Shown here: positions 20,360 to 30,997 of the stretch, piece after piece | How positions within the stretch are numbered: position 1 is the stretch's first letter | How the letters are laid out: each line of letters begins with the position of its first letter | From: Phaseolus vulgaris | Taxonomy: Eukaryota; Streptophyta; Magnoliopsida; Fabales; Fabaceae | Reading direction: 5' to 3' | Length of the DNA stretch: 64,000 nt | Assembly (NCBI RefSeq): GCF_000499845.2 | Contig: NC_023749.2 | Location: 19,821,818-19,885,817, forward strand | Notes under the pieces: generated by a model | What the model was told of the DNA's origin: nothing | Database searches by the model: none | Seen by the model: only the letters and a program-made list of their open reading frames with translations | Made by a program: the position numbers and the translations under genes

Positions 20360-23113
20360 GTGGTACCCCACGACAACGACCCCGTTGTCATCTCAGTCGT
20401 CATAGCCGGAAGAAAGGTGCATAGGGTTCTGGTTGATCAGGGAAGCTCAGCAGACGTCATGTTCTTGTCGACATTCAACAAGCTGCGATTGTCCCCTGAC
20501 CTTCTGAGGCCCTACACAGGCCGCCTATATGGGTTCGCAGACAACCAAGTGGAAGTCCGAGGCTACATGGAACTGCGGACGACATTCACAGATGGGGAAG
20601 CCTCGCGCACCGAAAGCATACGATACTTGGTCGTGAACGCTCATTCTGCCTACAACATCTTGTTGGGGAGACCGGCGCTGAATAGGCTCAATGCGGTATC
20701 CTCCACACGTCATATGAAGATGAAGCTACCAGACCTTAGCGGCAAGGTCATAGTTATCAAGTCGGATCAGGAGGAAGCGCGGAAGTGTTATGAAAACAGC
20801 TTAAAATCGAAGAAGAGCGTGTTCATGGTGTTTGAACGACCGCCAAGTGTCGACGCGACGATGATAGAGGCAACGCCCTCCGGGTCAACGCCTGTTGAGG
20901 CCACGCCCGTGGGGGCGACGCCCGAGGTAGATACACTGATGGAGGAGAGACCCGACAATACGGCGCCCGTGGAAGAGGTGGCGCCCATTCAGGGTAATAG
21001 CGGGGATCAACAGGCGGCTAACGCCGTGGAGAGGGAGATTGGCGGCAAGACGTTTAAACTAGGGCGTCTGCTGGGCCAAGAAGAACAGGAGGCGGTGGCA
21101 GAGGTGATCTCACGCCATTTGGACGCCTTCGCGTGGTCTGCCTCGGACATGCCTGGCATCGATCCTGATTTCTTATGCCATCACCTCAGCATGGACGCCA
21201 CGGTTCGCCCCGTGCGCCAAAGGAGGAGAAAGTTCAATGAAGAGAGGAAGCTGGTGGTACGCGAAGAAACGCAGAAGCTGTTGAGGGCTGGCCACATCAG
21301 GGAAATCCAATACCCCGAGTGGCTAGCCAACGTCGTTCTAGTAAAGAAGGCGAATGGGAAGTGGAGGATGTGCGTGGACTTCACAGACCTAAACAAGGCG
21401 TGCCCAAAGGACTCGTACCCGCTGCCCAGCATTGACGCGTTAGTAGATAGCGCCTCCGGCAGCAAGGTGCTAAGATTCCTAGATGCTTTCTCGGGGTACA
21501 ACCAGATTAAAATGCACCCGACAGACGAAAGCAAAACCGCATTCATGACGGAAACCAGCAGTTATTGTTACAAGGTGATGCCTTTCGGCTTGAAAAATGC
21601 GGGCGCCACCTACCAAAGGCTGATGGACAAGGTCCTAGCACCTATGTTAGGAAGAAACGTATACGCCTACGTGGATGATATGGTAGTGGCGTCGAAGGAT
21701 AGGGCACAGCATGTGGCTGACCTGGAGGAATTATTCGTCACTATATCCAAGTACCGCCTCAAGCTAAACCCCGAGAAGTGTGTCTTTGGGGTAGAGGTCG
21801 GGAGGTTCCTAGGTTTCATGCTCACGGAGAGGGGGATAGAGGCGAATCCCGACAAATGCGCAGCGATCATCGCCATGCGTAGCCCGACGTCAGTAAAGGA
21901 AGTACAGCAGCTGACGGGGCGGATGGCGGCGCTCTCGAGGTTTGTTTCTACCGGAGGAGAGAAGGGGCACCCATATTTCCAGTGCCTTAAGAGGAATAGT
22001 CGTTTCGCATGGACGGATGAATGCGAAGCGGCTTTCATCAAGCTAAAAGAATACCTGGCGGCGCCAGCGGTCCTCTGCAAACTGGTAGAGGGCGTGCCTC
22101 TCCGACTGTATTTCACGGTGACGGAACGAGCTATCAGTTCTGTGTTAGTCCAAGAACAGGACCAGATTCAAAGACCTATCTACTTCGTAAGCAAGGCCCT
22201 ACAAGGTGCGGAGATGAGGTACCAGGCATTGGAGAAGGCAGCGCTGGCGGTGGTGTTTTCCGCCAGGAGGCTTCGTCATTACTTCCACAGCTTCACGGTG
22301 GCAGTGATGACCAACCTCCCCATACAGAAGGTACTGCAGAAGCCCGATGTAGCTGGAAGGATGGTGCGCTGGGCGGTGGAACTTTCAGAATTCGACATCC
22401 AGTATGAGCCCAGAGGATCCATCAAAGGGCAGGTATACGCAGATTTCGTTGCAGAACTCTCGCCCGGAGGCGAACAGGAGGTGGAGGCGGGCTCGCAGTG
22501 GTCGCTCTCAGTGGACGGCTCTTCCAACCAGCAAGGAAGTGGTGCGGGAATAGTCTTGGAAGGACCAGACGGTGTACTGATCGAGCAGGCCCTGCGCTTC
22601 GCTTTCGAAGCCAACAATAATCAGGCTGAGTATGAAGCCCTGATTGCAGGAATGCTTTTAGCCAAAGAGATGGGCGCGCGGAACCTCTTAGTGAAGAGTG
22701 ACTCTCAACTAGTTACAGGGCAAGTGTTGGGTGAGTTTCAGGCGAAAGACCCGCAGATGGCAGCATATTTAAGGTACGTCGAATCGCTAAGAAGAGCCTT
22801 CAGTGCTCTTGAACTGGTGCATGTCCCAAAGGAGCAGAATGCCAGAGCCAACCTGCTCGCCAAGCTGGCCAGCTTAGGCAAGGGGGGTAGGCAGAGGACT
22901 GTAATCCAAGAGACGCTTAAGGCTCCGAGGAAATTCATAGAGGATAACAGGGTGGATGTCCTCCACATAAGCGCCGCGAGAGGAAGGCCAAGAAGTCATC
23001 GTTCCTTGACTCAGGATACGTTGAGGGCACCTCACATTAGTGTATACACGGACACGCCCGAAGGAGGGAGGCGAAAGCAGATACATGTTTTACCGAAGGA
23101 GACACCTGAATGA
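20360..23113 (+). CDS. B protease-RT-RNaseH-archaeal RNaseH, open frame
   Basis: 917 codons open. Domains by residue: aspartic protease with VLVDQGSSADVMF at about 25-40; variable Thr/Pro-rich spacer with repeated ATP(V/S)G(S/A)TP units at about 170-195; RT from about 265, with FLDAFSGYNQIKMHP near 373 and the catalytic YVDDMVV near 435; Ty3-type RNase H about 570-680; second, archaeal-type RNase H about 712-850 with SVDGSS, NNQAEYEAL, KSDSQL and ANLLAKLA. In the last motif Asp of relatives is Asn, which may cost the fourth acidic residue. The frame ends in a TGA at 23111-23113 just before integrase, caused by a 2-base insertion relative to the C element. This is not an independent gene; it is the middle of a broken polyprotein. 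Confidence 0.9.
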   Translation: MVPHDNDPVVISVVIAGRKVHRVLVDQGSSADVMFLSTFNKLRLSPDLLRPYTGRLYGFADNQVEVRGYMELRTTFTDGEASRTESIRYLVVNAHSAYNILLGRPALNRLNAVSSTRHMKMKLPDLSGKVIVIKSDQEEARKCYENSLKSKKSVFMVFERPPSVDATMIEATPSGSTPVEATPVGATPEVDTLMEERPDNTAPVEEVAPIQGNSGDQQAANAVEREIGGKTFKLGRLLGQEEQEAVAEVISRHLDAFAWSASDMPGIDPDFLCHHLSMDATVRPVRQRRRKFNEERKLVVREETQKLLRAGHIREIQYPEWLANVVLVKKANGKWRMCVDFTDLNKACPKDSYPLPSIDALVDSASGSKVLRFLDAFSGYNQIKMHPTDESKTAFMTETSSYCYKVMPFGLKNAGATYQRLMDKVLAPMLGRNVYAYVDDMVVASKDRAQHVADLEELFVTISKYRLKLNPEKCVFGVEVGRFLGFMLTERGIEANPDKCAAIIAMRSPTSVKEVQQLTGRMAALSRFVSTGGEKGHPYFQCLKRNSRFAWTDECEAAFIKLKEYLAAPAVLCKLVEGVPLRLYFTVTERAISSVLVQEQDQIQRPIYFVSKALQGAEMRYQALEKAALAVVFSARRLRHYFHSFTVAVMTNLPIQKVLQKPDVAGRMVRWAVELSEFDIQYEPRGSIKGQVYADFVAELSPGGEQEVEAGSQWSLSVDGSSNQQGSGAGIVLEGPDGVLIEQALRFAFEANNNQAEYEALIAGMLLAKEMGARNLLVKSDSQLVTGQVLGEFQAKDPQMAAYLRYVESLRRAFSALELVHVPKEQNARANLLAKLASLGKGGRQRTVIQETLKAPRKFIEDNRVDVLHISAARGRPRSHRSLTQDTLRAPHISVYTDTPEGGRRKQIHVLPKETPE

Positions 23114-24333
23114 CCCCATACAGGCGGTACCTGGCGGATGGGGTTCTCCCAGTGGAGCCTGAAGAAGGTAAGAAGGTTAAGAGAAATGCGACAAGGTACA
23201 CCCTGATAGACGGAGTGTTGTTCAGACACGGTTTCACTCACCCTATCTTAACATGCGTAAGCGGCGACGAGTGTACCAGAATAATGACGGAGCTCCACGA
23301 AGGCGTTTGTGGGAGCCATGTAGGCGGAAGGTCCTTAGCTTCTAAGGTGGTGCGCGCAGGGTTTTATTGGCCAACAGTAAAGGAAGATTGCGTGCGACAC
23401 GCCCAGCGTTGTAAGCAATGCCAAAAACACGCAGACTGGCACAAGGCGCCGCCAGAGGAGCTGCGATCCATATATAGCCCACGGCCTTTCCATACCTGGG
23501 GGATCGACATCCTAGGCCCGTTTCCGTTGGCGATAAGGCAGATGAAGTACTTGATCGTCGCTATCGAGTACTTCACCAAGTGGATAGAGGCGGAGCCCGT
23601 GGCCCAGATCACTGCGCACAAAGTCCAACACTTTGTGTGGAAGAATATTGTGTGCCGTTTCGGCGTACCTAGGCGGCTGATATCCGATAACGGAACCCAG
23701 TTCGCCAGTCAGCAGTTGAGAAACCTATGTGCTGAAGTAGGCATCAAGCAGGTGTTCGCATCAGTTGAACACCCCCAGACTAATGGGCAGGTAGAGTCAG
23801 CAAACAGAGTTTTGCTGAGAGGGCTAAAGAGAAGGCTGGAAAAGGCCAAAGGAGCGTGGGCGGAGGAGGTGCCAAGGATCGTGTGGGCATAACACACCAC
23901 GCCCCAATCTTCCACCATGGAGACGCCTTTCAGCTTGGTGTATGGGTCGGACGCGATGATCCCAGTTGAGATTCACGAAAGCTCACCACGTTTCAAAAAC
24001 TTCGTGGAGGAAGAATCCAACGAAGAAAGGCGGGTGAACCTAGACCTACTGGACGAAGCCAGGGAGGAAGCCAGAATAAAGGCCGAAGCAGTGAAGAGAA
24101 GAGTAGAGCGACAATACAGCTCTAAGATAAAGCCGCGGCAGTTTCAGATTGGCGACCTAGTTATTAGGAAGGCTCATCCATACCAGCTGGAGAATAAGCT
24201 GTCTCCCAAGTGGACCGGACCCTTCAGAATTACCGAGGCTAAGGGCAACGGTTCGTTCAACCTAGAGACGTTGGAGGGGGTTCCCATCCCACGCAGCTGG
24301 AATGCAGCCAACTTAAAATTTTATTTTAGTTGA
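23110..24333 (+). pseudogene. B integrase (one nonsense codon)
   Basis: Reads MTPYRRYLADG onward. The zinc-binding HHCC region lies at about 23290-23425 (HEGVCGSH ... CKQCQ). The catalytic core has the three acidic residues in WGIDILGPFP (about 23500), SDNGTQF (about 23685) and HPQTNGQVESAN (about 23770), the D,D,35-E pattern. One in-frame TAA (23890-23892) replaces a Tyr codon of relatives. The frame continues through the C-terminal domain (KLSPKWTGPFRITEA) to KFYFS at 24333. No chromodomain is visible, as expected for Tat elements. It would insert the cDNA into nuclear DNA. Confidence 0.88.
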
Positions 24334-24784
24334 CTTATGTAAGCAGCCATGTAACAATTTAGTTGAAGGGGACACTCTTTTTCCCTCTCGGGGGTTTTTT
24401 AATGAGGTCACCCGAATAAAAGAAAAAACAAGTTTGAGAAAAAGCTGTGCCTTGGTTTTCAGCCTTTACTTTTCTCCGTTTGAAGTAGTGTGAGGCGTCG
24501 CCAAGTCAAGGCGTCGCTTAGGTGAAGGCGTCGCCGAGAGAGAAGGCGTCGCCAAGAGAGAAGGCGTCGCCAAGAAGACAGGTGTCGCCTGAGTACAGGC
24601 GCCGTTGAGGAACATGAAGAAGGAAAAACGCACAATATACGAAACGTATGCAAAGTAAAGCGGCGTTGCAAAAAATCAAGTATGGTATAGAAAAGTTGAT
24701 GTTACAAGCAATGTTCGATACAAATGGGCGTAATGCGGTTAGGGCCAATATTACAACTCATGCAAAACACAAACGAGCCACTTC
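24334..24784 (+). other. B region between integrase and antisense genes
   Basis: Non-coding. A block GGGTTTTTTAATGAGGTCAC with an AATAAA at 24390-24420 is shared with A1 (33568-33596) and A3 (reverse, 45175-45203) and is a candidate poly(A) signal for gag-pol RNA. A GCGTCGCC array with 16-18 bp spacing occupies about 24494-24600. Confidence 0.65.
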
Positions 24785-26749
24785 TCAGTGGCCATCGGAG
24801 TCAGCACTGGAGGAAGACGAAGCCCTGATCCCAGCCCGCAGAGCTCGGGTAAGTCGTGTCCTCCTCTCTTGGTTTATTTTCGAACCTGCACCAAGGGAGA
24901 TAAATGTGTCAGAGACACCAGGAAGCAAGACATGCACAAATAGAAAGCAATACAGGCCGAAGTTTCTAGGGCAGTGACTCATACATATGTACTTTTCGAG
25001 AGTTCCAGCGTTGAACTCCAAGCTGATCAAGGTGGCGGAGTCAAAACTTCCCGCCTCAGCAAGAATCCGGCAAGCCACCTGGTCATTCGGAGCCAGCTTC
25101 TTGAAGGGTTTGGTTTTGAGAACCCTCGCCTCCCTCACCCAATACAGTGGAAAACCATCCAGGGCGTTGGGAACGAGGTCAGTGCAGCAGATCTTGAAGA
25201 ACCGGCCTTTCCACCCGGTGAATGAGTTTTGGAAGGGTGTTAGGAGAACTCTTCCAGGAACGTTACTGAGAGTTACCCAGAGGTTGTGCCTTTGCCTCTT
25301 CACCGAAAAGAAGTGAAGAAAGAGGTCAACCGAGGGCGCACAACCCAAAAACCCGAAGAGGATGTCAAAGGCTTTGACAAAGGCCCAGCTGTTGGGGTAT
25401 AACTGGGCCGGAGCGGCATTGATCTCCGTCAGCAGTTCCTTCTCGAACCGGGAGAAGGGCAGGCGCACGCCGATGGTCTTGAAAACCACCTGGTAAAAGT
25501 AGAGGAAGGGGACCCCTTCGTTGGCCCGTTCGTCTCCACATACTGGCTCCCCTAGAGTGCAAGTGATGGAGATCAAGCTCAAGAGAACATGGAGGCCAAT
25601 CATCAAGCTCAAGAAGAGGTGGAGGCACAAATGGAGGACGCCCATGGAGGTCAAAGTCCACCTCAAAGGATTACAAGAAGCATGTTCAAAGCTTTGGGAG
25701 CTAGAGGACATTTATTTTCTCTTTTTGTAGTTTCTTTAGTTGAAGGTGCTTAGAGGGAAACTTTAGAAACCTCTTTTGTTATAGCATCTTTTAGGCTTTA
25801 GTTAGGAGCTTTAGGGGGGTGTGTTAGTAGATAGGTGTAGAAGTAGAATAGGAGGTGCCAAAGTGAAGGAAGGAGTCACACCTTCCTCATGGCTTGAAAT
25901 AGGCGCCGGTTTTAGCTAGCTTTGGGAGGGAAATTTGAATTGTTTTAGCTTGCATTTTCAGCACCTTAGGCTATAAATAGAGGTGCTCTCTTTGTAAAAT
26001 TCAGATTGGAATTAATCTAAGAAAACTCTACTCAAATTTTGAGTGACCTTTGGAGAGCTTTTGGAGCCTTCTTCTCTAGTCTTATCTTGATGGATCATTG
26101 GAGTCCTCAAGTGGCGGCATCACTCTCATCTAGGAGCATTCCACACTTCTAGTGGCGAGATCATCCAACATTCTTGCATCTTCATGAGCACTCTCTTCTC
26201 CTTCCTTTCTTCTTTTTCAATTGTTCATGTTGCCTTGTGTTCTTGAGTTGTTTTGGTTCGGTTTTTCCATTTTCCAGCACCTATGTTCTGTTTTTGTTTT
26301 TAATTTCTATTTTGTTCGGTTCATATGTTTTCTTGCTTAATTCTGTTCGGTCATTCCAAGTTATAATCTCTTTGTTGATTCAATTTGACAATATTTGGTT
26401 CATCCAAATGAGTTTGGGATTTGGTACTAGTAATTGGTGAGTTCTTGTCTTAGAACCATGATCCAACTCTAAGAAAAGTGCCTCTATATTTTCCAGCTCA
26501 AGGTGATTCCTAAAAATGTCAAGAATCTTGTTCTATGTGGCTATTGGAATCACATCAGCAAGGGAGCACAGCAATGTCGTCATCATGCCTCCTCGCGAAG
26601 GCGCGGTGATCATAGGAGCATGAATCCCCTTTGTGTTCCCTTATGGCCCTGGTGGCGAGTAAGCATGAGCATTCGTCAAGAAGCTCACTTAAAGCCCAAG
26701 GGTACAGGTCCTTGGGATTGACCCTGGGGGAAGTAGCTTGAGAGGACAT
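24785..26749 (-). pseudogene. B antisense gene, module 1 (split by 1-kb insertion)
   Basis: Reverse-strand gene, reading leftward. The N-terminal part (DLYPWA... to VLPC, 26749-26552) is separated by an inserted repeat from the rest (25555-24985), which carries the conserved domain with FEKELLTEI, LYPNSWAFVKAF and GWKGRFFKI. This resembles the Pfam 'putative gypsy type transposon' domain. A GT-AG intron (24984-24886, phase 1) then leads to a short second exon ending at 24785. Most of the coiled-coil exon of other copies is missing, so this module is a truncated duplicate. It lies opposite to gag-pol and convergent with it. Function unknown. Confidence 0.7.
25556..26551 (+). mobile_element. 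Unidentified LTR-like insertion in B module 1
   Basis: About 1 kb, AT-rich, interrupting the antisense gene. The left 150 bp read as a coding tail ending in PPQRITRSMFKALG, a style common at the end of gypsy Gag/Pol frames. The rest resembles an LTR with a CTATAAATA promoter box at about 25972-25980. A related, inverted copy lies at 61949-62758. Exact ends and target duplication could not be fixed, so it may be the 3' end of a larger truncated element. Confidence 0.55.
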
Positions 26750-27250
26750 TCTTTAACAAGATCAGGGATTGTCGAAGGCGTATGACCCGCCGGTAACGCA
26801 AGAGTCGAACGAAGGTGGGAGCGAACGCTGGAAGAACCCTTCGCGAGAGGAGAAAAGGTGCAAGAGGAAAAGGTGCAAGAAGAGAGAGTGTAAGAAGGTT
26901 ACGAAGAGTGCAAAAATGATGAGAGCAGTTTCAGAGTTTGAAGAGTTAAATAAAGCGGTTAGAGCGCCAAACGACGCAAGTAGAAGTATTGCAGTTAGAG
27001 CATTAAACGACGCGAATGGATGCACCGCACGATCGAGCCACGTGGCAGAAGATGAAAGGATGGCCCTGGCACCGCTGGTTAAACTCAGAAAACGTCGTAT
27101 CGACAGAATACCCAGTGGTACGATGCGCCGTCGAAAGTGGGTCAGGGGCACAGTAGGAGTCAGGACTCAGTCGAATGACTGAACGTCCCATCAGCCATAC
27201 AAGAAGCGCCACGTGGATGGCACCGGCGAAACCTCGAGCTTTTCGCTGTC
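26750..27250 (-). other. Upstream region of B antisense module 1
   Basis: Sequence 5' of the module-1 reading frame. Its right end (about 27205-27250, CCACGTGGATGG ... CTTTTCGCTG) resembles the stretch just before the purine tract at 30925-30965, so it is a duplicated antisense promoter region. A forward frame at 26769-27182 is lysine-rich and looks like a chance frame. Confidence 0.5.
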
Positions 27251-28123
27251 CTCAGGAGTCGACCAGGGCCAAGGTCAAAGTAAATTCCAAGGTAAAGACG
27301 ACGCCTTAGGCGACGCCAACATGAGACGCCCGAGGCGTCGCCAGGAAAGACGCAAAGGGCGACGCCAGCGTGAGACGTTGCGGGCGTCGCCAACCCAAGT
27401 ATTAGTAGCTTCGCCTCCCCGAAACCCACAGGCAGGAAAGACTGTGGAGGGAGACGAAGTCGAAGAAAGCAGAGCTAGTTAGCGGCGTCGCCTCCCCGAT
27501 ACCCACAGGCAGGAAAGACTGTGGAGGGAGACGAAGTCGAAGAAAGCAGAGCTAGTTAGCGGCATCGCCTCCCCGATGCCCACAGATAGGAAACACTGTG
27601 GAGGGAGACAAGATCGCCAAGCGCCAGCGAATCACTGGCAGGGTTGTTCCCTAAGACCTGCGGGAAGTAAAGGCCCTGGAGGGAACGACCCCCCTCCCCG
27701 GAGCACCCGGCGTTTCAGACACCCGGGACGATACGGCGCTGCTGTAGCAGGCCTCTCCTTAGGCGTGGGCGCCAGGCACTAAGAACCAGGGGGCGGATCG
27801 CTTTGGTGTTGGAGACACCCCGTGAACGATACAGCCCCGATAGGCGAGCCTCTCCACGGGCGTAAGCATCGACGCGTGACCTTAAACGGGTAAAATACGA
27901 GCGAAACAGCCGAAGCACGCGAAGGCAAAGAATGAGAGTAAGATCACACAGGCAGAATTCTATATCGCGAAGGCACGAAAGTAATCATACAAAAACCCAG
28001 AGTTGTAACAAGCACGCAGACAGTTCAAAGAATCACAAGTTCAACAGAAAGAGTAAAAAACAAAGGTAAAGTGTCAAAGGAATAAAGCTTGAAAGGTAAA
28101 AGTGGCGGGTGAGAAACAGCGGT
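27251..28123. repeat. GCGTCGCC-rich spacer with 77-bp tandem repeats
   Basis: Spacer between the two antisense modules. About 27290-27405 carries GCGTCGCC-type motifs. At about 27410-27605 a 77-bp unit repeats about two and a half times, each with a CCACAG...CTGTGG hairpin at 27426, 27503 and 27580. Beyond it (27640-27890) are further short inverted repeats (GTTCCCT / AGGGAAC around 27646-27690). No gene seen in 27890-28123. Confidence 0.7.
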
Positions 28124-30273
28124 TCATTCATCCAAGTCCATGGGCACGACCTTCCCGTCGACGACATGGTGTGTGGGGTTGCAGTTTGAAATATTGATGC
28201 CAGGGTTCTCGCAGGACGCCTGAGTCAGAGCCTCTTGGAAGTCCTCTTCAAACGCGCCCGCCATCTCCCCAGTCAATTCTTGGACCACCCCCTCTAGTTC
28301 CGCAACCCTAGAGTCCTTGGATATCAACTGCTTCTCCAGAAATTCCTTCTCCACGCGGAGCTTGTTAGCCTCGGCTTGGAGAAGGCTCAAGGCTTCGACC
28401 TTCGCAGCCATGGCGTCCTCTCTCTCACCTAGCTTCTACCTCCAAGCAGCATCCAGTTCTTCAAGTTTTTTCCGCTGCACTTCGGAGGCAAGAGCCGCCT
28501 CTTGGAGGCCAATGTTTTGGATTTGGTAGGAGGTGAGCTGGGCCAGTTGATCGGCATGCGCCTGTTCAAGTTCGCGCGCGTACGCCTCAGCCCCCTCCCT
28601 ACCCTCGTGGGCCAGTTTTAGCAAAGATTGGGAAGTTTCCTCCTTGAGCCCCCAGTTTTGTTTCTCCTCCTTCAACGCTCCCACCTCTTGTCTCAGTTTG
28701 CGGAGAGCCTCCCTCCCCTTGATAGCGTTTCGAGCCTGGGTGCGCCACTTGAGTGCCACCGCCAGGAATGCCCCCATATAATAAGGCATGCCTCCCCCCT
28801 TTTGAGGATCAGTCGGCGACATTCCTTCGGTGAAACCCTGCGTCAAATTCGGGGTTTGCGAGAAGTCGAGGCAGGGACTGATGCAGGAGGGGCGGAGCCC
28901 GAGGCCTCAGCTGCGTCACGTCAATCCTTTCATCTTGTTCCTCGTGGGCTGGTGGAGGTGGAGGTGATGTGGCACTTGAAGGATCGTCCCTGAGAGAGCT
29001 CCCACCACCGGGAGACGCGGCTGATGAGGCAGGAAGGCCCGTAGCCCTCCTCTTAAGGGAAACCAGGGCAGTGCCCGAGTCTTCGCTGTCAGAGTCTACT
29101 ACCAGCACCCTTTTTCCTTTGTTGGGGCGTGCTGGGGCAGGGGTCGACGCCATGGCTAATGGAACCGCGGCAATGGGAGGAGGAGAAGAAGATGGTGGAG
29201 GAGTCGGTAGGGAAGCGACGGTGGGCACGTCAGAGGCGACAGCGTCTCCACCCTCTTTGGCAGATTTTGCCTTCTTCAAAAATTTGGCAAGAGCGAGTCG
29301 TCTCGAAGAAGTCATCACTGAACCTGCAGCAGCGAAGAATAGCAGAGCAAAGATTAATTCAGATAAAGCAGAAGGGGAGTTTTAAGTTTTATAGCCAGAC
29401 ACGCGCAGATAACCACAAGGGTTCAAGCAAGCAAGTGAATCCGTATAACCACAACAGCTAATGCAGTATAAATAATCAAGGGCAGATACCAAAGTAGGTA
29501 GAGAGCCCATGGGCGTTGAATTCATTTGCGATGAGCTTGGCAGTATCGAAGACTACCCCAAGCCCCGCCAAGGCTTTGCACACGTCCCGATCAACAGAGG
29601 CGAGCTGATCCAAATCCAGGGCCTTCATGGTTATGGGCTTATCCGTCCAGTATAGGGGGAAGCCTTCTAGGGCGGTAGGATCGCGCTTGGTCGCACGTAC
29701 TTTGAAGAACTTCCCTTTCCATCCTTTGAACGAATTTTGGAAGAGCGTGAGGATGATGCGCCCGGCGACGCCAGAAAAGCTCATCCATAGGCTCTTCCCC
29801 TATTTCTTTACCTCGAAAAAATGAAGAAAAACGTCCACGGAAGAGGGGACACCCAGATATCCGCAGAGAATCTGAAACCCCCTTACGAAAGCCCAACTGT
29901 TGGGGTGGAGCTGGGCTGGGGCGGTGTTTATCTCTGTGAGCAGTTCCCTCTCGAAGGAAGTAAGAGGCAGACGCAGGCCCACTCTCTTGAGTACCATTTG
30001 GTAAAGGAAGAAGAAGGGGCTTCCCCTAGTGTCCCTTGAGTCCACACAAACGGGTATCCCAAGTCTCACCCGGCATACCAGGACGTGGGAGTCGTGAGTT
30101 TAATGGAAGGCGTTGAAATTGTAAAGCGCGGGGTCCCCCCTGTGGGCCTCCACGTCCTCAACAGAGTTTAGGGTGGAGCATTCGTCGAGGAGATCGTCAG
30201 GGGCCCAGTCATACTCACCTTTATAGTAAGACTTAGGGAGCGGGGGAGGCGCGGCGGTCTTAGTTTTCGCCAT
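28124..30273 (-). pseudogene. B antisense gene, module 2
   Basis: Starts MAKTKTAAPPP at 30273, similar to the start in A1 and A3 (MARTKTT / MTRTKIT). Exon 1 has one in-frame TAA (30102-30100), the conserved domain (FERELLTEIN, LHPNSWAFVRGF, PSSVDVFLHFF, SFKGWKGKFFKV) and a small frame break near 29790. A GT-AG intron (29489-29324, phase 1) leads to exon 2: basic and Pro/Ser-rich start, SDSEDSG acidic patch, then a long coiled coil (about 28840-28160) with a frameshift near 28820 and a TAG near 28436. It ends with VVDGKVVP, the same C-terminal motif as in A3. The product probably resembles a nuclear or particle-associated adaptor, but its role is unknown. Confidence 0.75.
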
Positions 30274-30983
30274 TGACGCAAGAGCTGAAGAGCAAAAGAG
30301 AAAAGAAAGGGTTAAGATAAAAAGGGTTTGGAGAAGAAAAGGGGAAAAAATGGAGGAATCCTAGGAGAACCCTACCCACGCGAGAGAAAAGAGGAACGAG
30401 AGGAACGAAGAAGCACAAGAACGATATTTCAAGAAATGCAGTAACATGGACAGTCCCAGGCAGTTCATGCAGTAAAGGGAATCATCAAGGAGAGGAAAAA
30501 CCGTACCTTTGGGGGTTGAAAGGCGTGGAGAGCGGAAGCACGAAAGGGCAGGGGTCGCGAAAGAAGGGATTCGAAGAAGATGAACAGTGAGGAAAGGCAG
30601 AGAAAGTGGATGTAACAGTGGTTCCAAGCGCGGGGTTTGGGTAACTTAAACGTTACACTTGCAACTCAAGGAGCGTTAATTGGGGACCGTACGATGGTGC
30701 CGCGTGTCAAAGGATGGGGCGCTCAAGGGGAGCGCAAGAGGTTCTTAAGGATGACCGCGTGATGAGCCACGTGGCACGCAATTAAGCATGGCCCCAAAAA
30801 GCGTTGCTTTCCCCGTTTCAGAGGATGTCCAATCAGCCATTAAGAGCACCCCAAGGGTTCGGAGAGTGTCATGTCAATGGTTTCAAGGTTGCTACGTCAT
30901 CAAGAATGACACGTCACCGGGTGCCACGTGGATGGCGTGGGCGAAGCCTTAGTCTTTTCGCTGAAGACAAGTCATCAGCTTAA
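30274..30983 (-). promoter_or_regulatory. Upstream region of B antisense module 2
   Basis: About 700 bp between the antisense start and the purine tract. Contains several CACGTG G-boxes (for example about 30770 and 30924) and GCCACG phrases found in the same place in A1 (about 37930), A3 (about 40900) and A4 (about 63705). Likely promoter and 5' leader of the antisense gene. No other gene seen. Confidence 0.5.
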
Positions 30984-30997
30984 GACTGGGGGGCTTG
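30984..30997 (+). promoter_or_regulatory. B polypurine tract
   Basis: GACTGGGGGGCTTG directly before the 3' LTR start TGTACC; identical 14 bases precede the 3' LTR of A1. Confidence 0.85.

Noticed and set aside
23110..23113. ATGA overlap as translational coupling between pol and integrase
   Set aside because: Other copies (A1, A3) read through in one frame; here a 2-base insertion made the overlap by chance.
26769..27182. Lysine/arginine-rich forward frame of 137 codons
   Set aside because: Lies in the duplicated upstream region of the antisense gene, with no counterpart frame near 30300-30900; composition alone explains it.
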